Origin: Deltaproteobacteria bacterium
Lineage (GTDB): Bacteria; Chloroflexota; Dehalococcoidia; Dehalococcoidales; BS750m-G39
Reading direction: 5' to 3'
Assembly: GCA_030606505.1 (NCBI GenBank)
Contig: JAUWGI010000018.1
Location: 1-8,578, forward strand
Length of the DNA: 8,578 nt
The notes below the pieces were generated by a model. It ran no database searches. It saw only the letters and a list, made by a program, of their open reading frames with translations, and was not told where the DNA came from. A program made the position numbers and the translations under genes. Below are positions 6,765 through 8,578 of this stretch, piece after piece (positions within the stretch are counted from its first letter, which is position 1; each line of letters begins with the position of its first letter).

Positions 6765-7763
6765 TTGATCTGGTTGGTCTGGTTAAAGTTTGCCTTTTGC
6801 GTCCTGGTAATATTTTTCTCGGGGAGGGCGGTAGCCAAGTACGGTGACATCATCGCCATCAGGACCGGCTTAGGGAGAGTCTGGATAGGGGTTGTCCTCC
6901 TCGCCCTGGTCACCTCCCTGCCCGAGCTCTTCACCGGAATAAGCGCCGTTACCCTGGTCGGCGCTCCCGATTTAACCATCGGCAATCTCTTCGGTGCCAA
7001 CGCATTTAACCTCTTCAACCTGGCCCTGCTCGATATTACCTACCGCTACGGCTCCCTGCTCGGGATGGCCAGCCCCGTTCACCGGCTGACGGGATGGTTC
7101 AGCCTGACCCTGGTAGCCATCGCTGCTATCTCTATCTTTATCAGCAGCCGCTTTTTCGACATGGGTTTAGGCTGGATAGGCTGGTACACCCCGGTCATTA
7201 TCCTCCTGTACTTCTTCTTTATGTGGCAAATCTTCCGCTCCCAGCAACGCCAGCCGGCCCGCCCGCTGATTGAACAGCCGGACTACGGGGGCATACCCAT
7301 GCGCCGGGTTTACCTCTATTTCGTAATAAGCGCCGTCTTAATCATCGGCGCCGGAACCTGGCTGGCGGTTATCGGGGAGGAGATTGCCACCATTACTGGC
7401 CTGGGGGAAAGCTTCGTCGGCACCCTGCTCATCGGCTTCTCCACCACCCTGCCCGAAATCACCGTCGCCTTCGCCGCCATGAGGATAGGCGCCGTGGACA
7501 TGGCGGTGGCCAATATGATAGGCTCCAACCTGTTTAACATGGCCGTTATACCCGTAGACGACCTGCTCTACGCGCCGGGACCGGTGCTGAACGCGGTATC
7601 GACCAGCCACCTGTTCACCGCCGGCATAGTTATAGTGATGACGGGGGTATTTATCGCCGGGCTTCACTTCCGGCCGAGAAGATACTTTAGAATGAGCTGG
7701 TGCAGCCTGACGCTGATAGCGCTGTTCCTACTGCAGGCTTACCTGAGCTATACCCTGGCCTGA
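6765..7763 (+). CDS. Cation/Ca2+ antiporter-family (CaCA, YrbG-like) membrane protein
   Basis: A 332-residue inner-membrane protein with about ten hydrophobic helices in two inverted halves, the length of YrbG-type Na+/Ca2+ exchangers. The two alpha-repeats that form the ion site are recognisable. Alpha-1 spans 41-83 with TSLPE (50-54) and GNLFGANAFN (73-82). Alpha-2 spans 219-259 with TTLPE (227-231) and ANMIGSNLFN (249-258). The acidic residue after proline is kept in both halves (E54, E231). Differences from the canonical GN-x2-GSN signature are Ala for Ser in alpha-1 and Ala for Gly in alpha-2. A polar loop at about 155-182 joins the halves. Na+/Ca2+ exchange is the family expectation; K+ or H+ coupling and the actual cation are unknown. 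The gene is divergent from the ArsB/NhaD permease, so the two may share control. Confidence 0.88.
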   Translation: MIWLVWLKFAFCVLVIFFSGRAVAKYGDIIAIRTGLGRVWIGVVLLALVTSLPELFTGISAVTLVGAPDLTIGNLFGANAFNLFNLALLDITYRYGSLLGMASPVHRLTGWFSLTLVAIAAISIFISSRFFDMGLGWIGWYTPVIILLYFFFMWQIFRSQQRQPARPLIEQPDYGGIPMRRVYLYFVISAVLIIGAGTWLAVIGEEIATITGLGESFVGTLLIGFSTTLPEITVAFAAMRIGAVDMAVANMIGSNLFNMAVIPVDDLLYAPGPVLNAVSTSHLFTAGIVIVMTGVFIAGLHFRPRRYFRMSWCSLTLIALFLLQAYLSYTLA

Positions 7764-7823
7764 GCGGGGAATTAGAATCTAACTACATGGCAAAGAATAA
7801 TAAACCATATGGTGAACTAAAGT

Positions 7824-7854
7824 TGGACTCTCGCTGGACTGGGCTGGACTACGC
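7824..7854. repeat. Three tandem TGGACT-n-GC repeats of 10-11 bp
   Basis: TGGACT occurs at 7824, 7835 and 7845. The units are TGGACTCTCGC, TGGACTGGGC and TGGACTACGC, so each ends in GC and the spacing is 11 then 10 bp, about one helical turn. The period is not a multiple of three, which argues against a coding repeat. It may be a multi-site protein-binding array or chance duplication. Confidence 0.5.
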
Positions 7855-7862
7855 TGTCTCGT

Positions 7863-7881
7863 AACATTCCGATGAAATGTT
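7863..7881. repeat. Inverted repeat AACATT-n7-AATGTT
   Basis: Perfect 6-bp arms AACATT (7863-7868) and AATGTT (7876-7881) around a 7-nt loop. No T-run follows, so it is not a standard terminator. It could be an operator half-site pair or a weak RNA hairpin. Confidence 0.4.
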
Positions 7882-7939
7882 CTCCAGATAGCCGCGTAGG
7901 TCTCCATTACTAACTGGGATACTTTTCGCGAGTACGGCA

Positions 7940-7969
7940 TTGACCGATACGAATAGGACGTGTTATCCT
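7940..7969 (+). promoter_or_regulatory. Candidate promoter of the UPF0182 gene
   Basis: TTGACC (7940-7945, five of six), an 18-nt spacer and TATCCT (7964-7969, four of six), with an extended TGT just before the -10. Transcription would start near 7976, leaving a leader of about 90 nt to the gene. Confidence 0.4.
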
Positions 7970-8065
7970 GTCACTTACACTGGCTCCAAGTTCGTTCAAT
8001 AACCCGGATGAGATGGAAGTCAGAGAGCAGCGTAACCCAGCTGGCCATGATTTAGAAAGGTTAGG

Positions 8066-8578
8066 GTGAGTAGATTGGGTTCATTTGACAGACAATGGCA
8101 GCGCTGGTTTCCGGAAGATAAGGACGAGAAGCCCACACCGCCGGCTAAGCACAGATGGACGACTGCCAGGGTGGTCTTAATACTGGCTGGGGCCTTGACC
8201 CTGTTTATTCTCATAAATATATCCAAGGGGTGGTATAGCGAGTGGCTCTGGTTTAGCAGTCTGGGTTATGGCAGTGTCTTTACTACTATCCTGAAGACCA
8301 AGGTGCTCGTCTTCTTCTCGGCAGCCATCATCTTTTTCATCTTGTTTTTGGGAAACCTGGTGCTGGCGACACGCCTGGCACCCAAGACTGAGCCAAGTTT
8401 TTGGCCCTGGGCCATAGTGCGCCGGCTACAGCCGATACTCAGGTGGAATGTTATCATAGGAACGGTACTGCTCAGTCTAATATTTGGTCTGGTAGCCCAG
8501 GGGAACTGGGAGGTTGTACTTCGGTTCTTCAACGGGCAGCCCTTTGGCATCACCGATCCGGTTTTCCATAGAGAGATT
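8066..8578 (+). CDS. UPF0182 family membrane protein, N-terminal part
   Basis: The first 171 codons of a UPF0182 (COG1615) protein, which continues beyond the window; family members usually run to about 900 residues. Function is unknown; homologues are large membrane proteins with N-terminal helices and a large extracytoplasmic region. After a polar, charged start (residues 1-30) come three hydrophobic segments, near 32-54, 76-100 and 125-145. Family hallmarks are SEWLWFSSLGYGSVF (about 59-73) and, near the edge, NWEVVLRFFNGQPFGITDP followed by VFHREI. The start is uncertain: GTG at 8066 has AAAGG 5 nt upstream, whereas TTG at 8075 has GGTGA 5 nt upstream. The TGA at 8048 closes the frame upstream, so no other start is possible. 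The 300-nt gap before it and its own promoter candidate suggest independent transcription. Confidence 0.88.
   Translation, partial: MSRLGSFDRQWQRWFPEDKDEKPTPPAKHRWTTARVVLILAGALTLFILINISKGWYSEWLWFSSLGYGSVFTTILKTKVLVFFSAAIIFFILFLGNLVLATRLAPKTEPSFWPWAIVRRLQPILRWNVIIGTVLLSLIFGLVAQGNWEVVLRFFNGQPFGITDPVFHREI

Larger units (their letters stand above)
7764..8065. other. 302-nt intergenic region
   Basis: No convincing protein gene lies here. It contains a small palindrome TTAGA-A-TCTAA (7772-7782), the three-copy TGGACT repeat, a 6-bp hairpin and a promoter candidate, each described separately. No GC-rich stem with a T-run is seen, so a rho-independent terminator after the antiporter gene is not visible. 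A 25-codon frame from the ATG at 7787 has no ribosome-binding site. The region may be a promoter leader plus degenerated sequence, or may hide an unannotated small RNA. Confidence 0.6.

Noticed and set aside
7764..7800. Rho-independent terminator after the CaCA gene
   Set aside because: Only an AT-rich TTAGA-A-TCTAA palindrome is present, with no GC-rich stem and no T-run.
7787..7864. 25-codon frame starting MAKNNKPYGELK
   Set aside because: It has no ribosome-binding site and crosses a repeat whose 10-11 bp period does not fit a reading frame. Real translation is not supported.
8020..8226. 68-codon minus-strand frame at the UPF0182 start
   Set aside because: It is antisense to a recognisable UPF0182 N-terminus, with no motif of its own.

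Overview
The window looks like a chromosomal segment of an anaerobic bacterium with moderately high GC. A pyruvate:ferredoxin-type oxidoreductase in the four-subunit gamma-delta-alpha-beta form, NADH-dehydrogenase-like NuoE/NuoF subunits joined to it, and a UPF0182 membrane protein together suggest a Chloroflexota (possibly Dehalococcoidia-like) or clostridial-type anaerobe. This placement is inferred from gene content and is weak. No CRISPR array, transposase or integrase is seen.

Minus strand, 4296 down to 1. A tRNA-Arg(CCG) is followed 27 nt later by six tightly packed genes: porG, porD, porA, porB, a NuoE-like gene and a NuoF-like gene that runs off the left edge. Three junctions are one-base TAATG stop/start overlaps, one is an 11-nt overlap and one is a 3-nt gap, so the six genes almost certainly form one translationally coupled operon. 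The first four encode a complete TPP- and Fe-S-dependent 2-oxoacid (most likely pyruvate) oxidoreductase. The last two encode the thioredoxin-fold [2Fe-2S] subunit and the FMN/NADH-binding subunit known from NADH dehydrogenases and from HydC/HydB of electron-bifurcating hydrogenases. Together they suggest direct electron transfer between pyruvate oxidation and NAD(H), possibly flavin-based bifurcation or confurcation. This is the most interesting feature of the window.

Minus strand, 6621 down to 4363. An ArsB/NhaD-superfamily membrane permease and a tandem-domain universal stress protein form a two-gene operon with a 12-nt gap. A perfect extended -10 element lies upstream of it.

Plus strand, 6765 to the right edge. 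A CaCA-family (YrbG-like) cation/Ca2+ antiporter is divergent from the permease across a 143-nt regulatory region with back-to-back promoters. A gap of about 300 nt follows, holding a short helically phased tandem repeat, a hairpin and a promoter candidate. The gap leads into the N-terminal part of a UPF0182-family membrane protein, which runs off the right edge.

Non-ATG starts are frequent: porG, the nuoE-like gene and the CaCA gene appear to start with TTG, and the UPF0182 gene with GTG or TTG.
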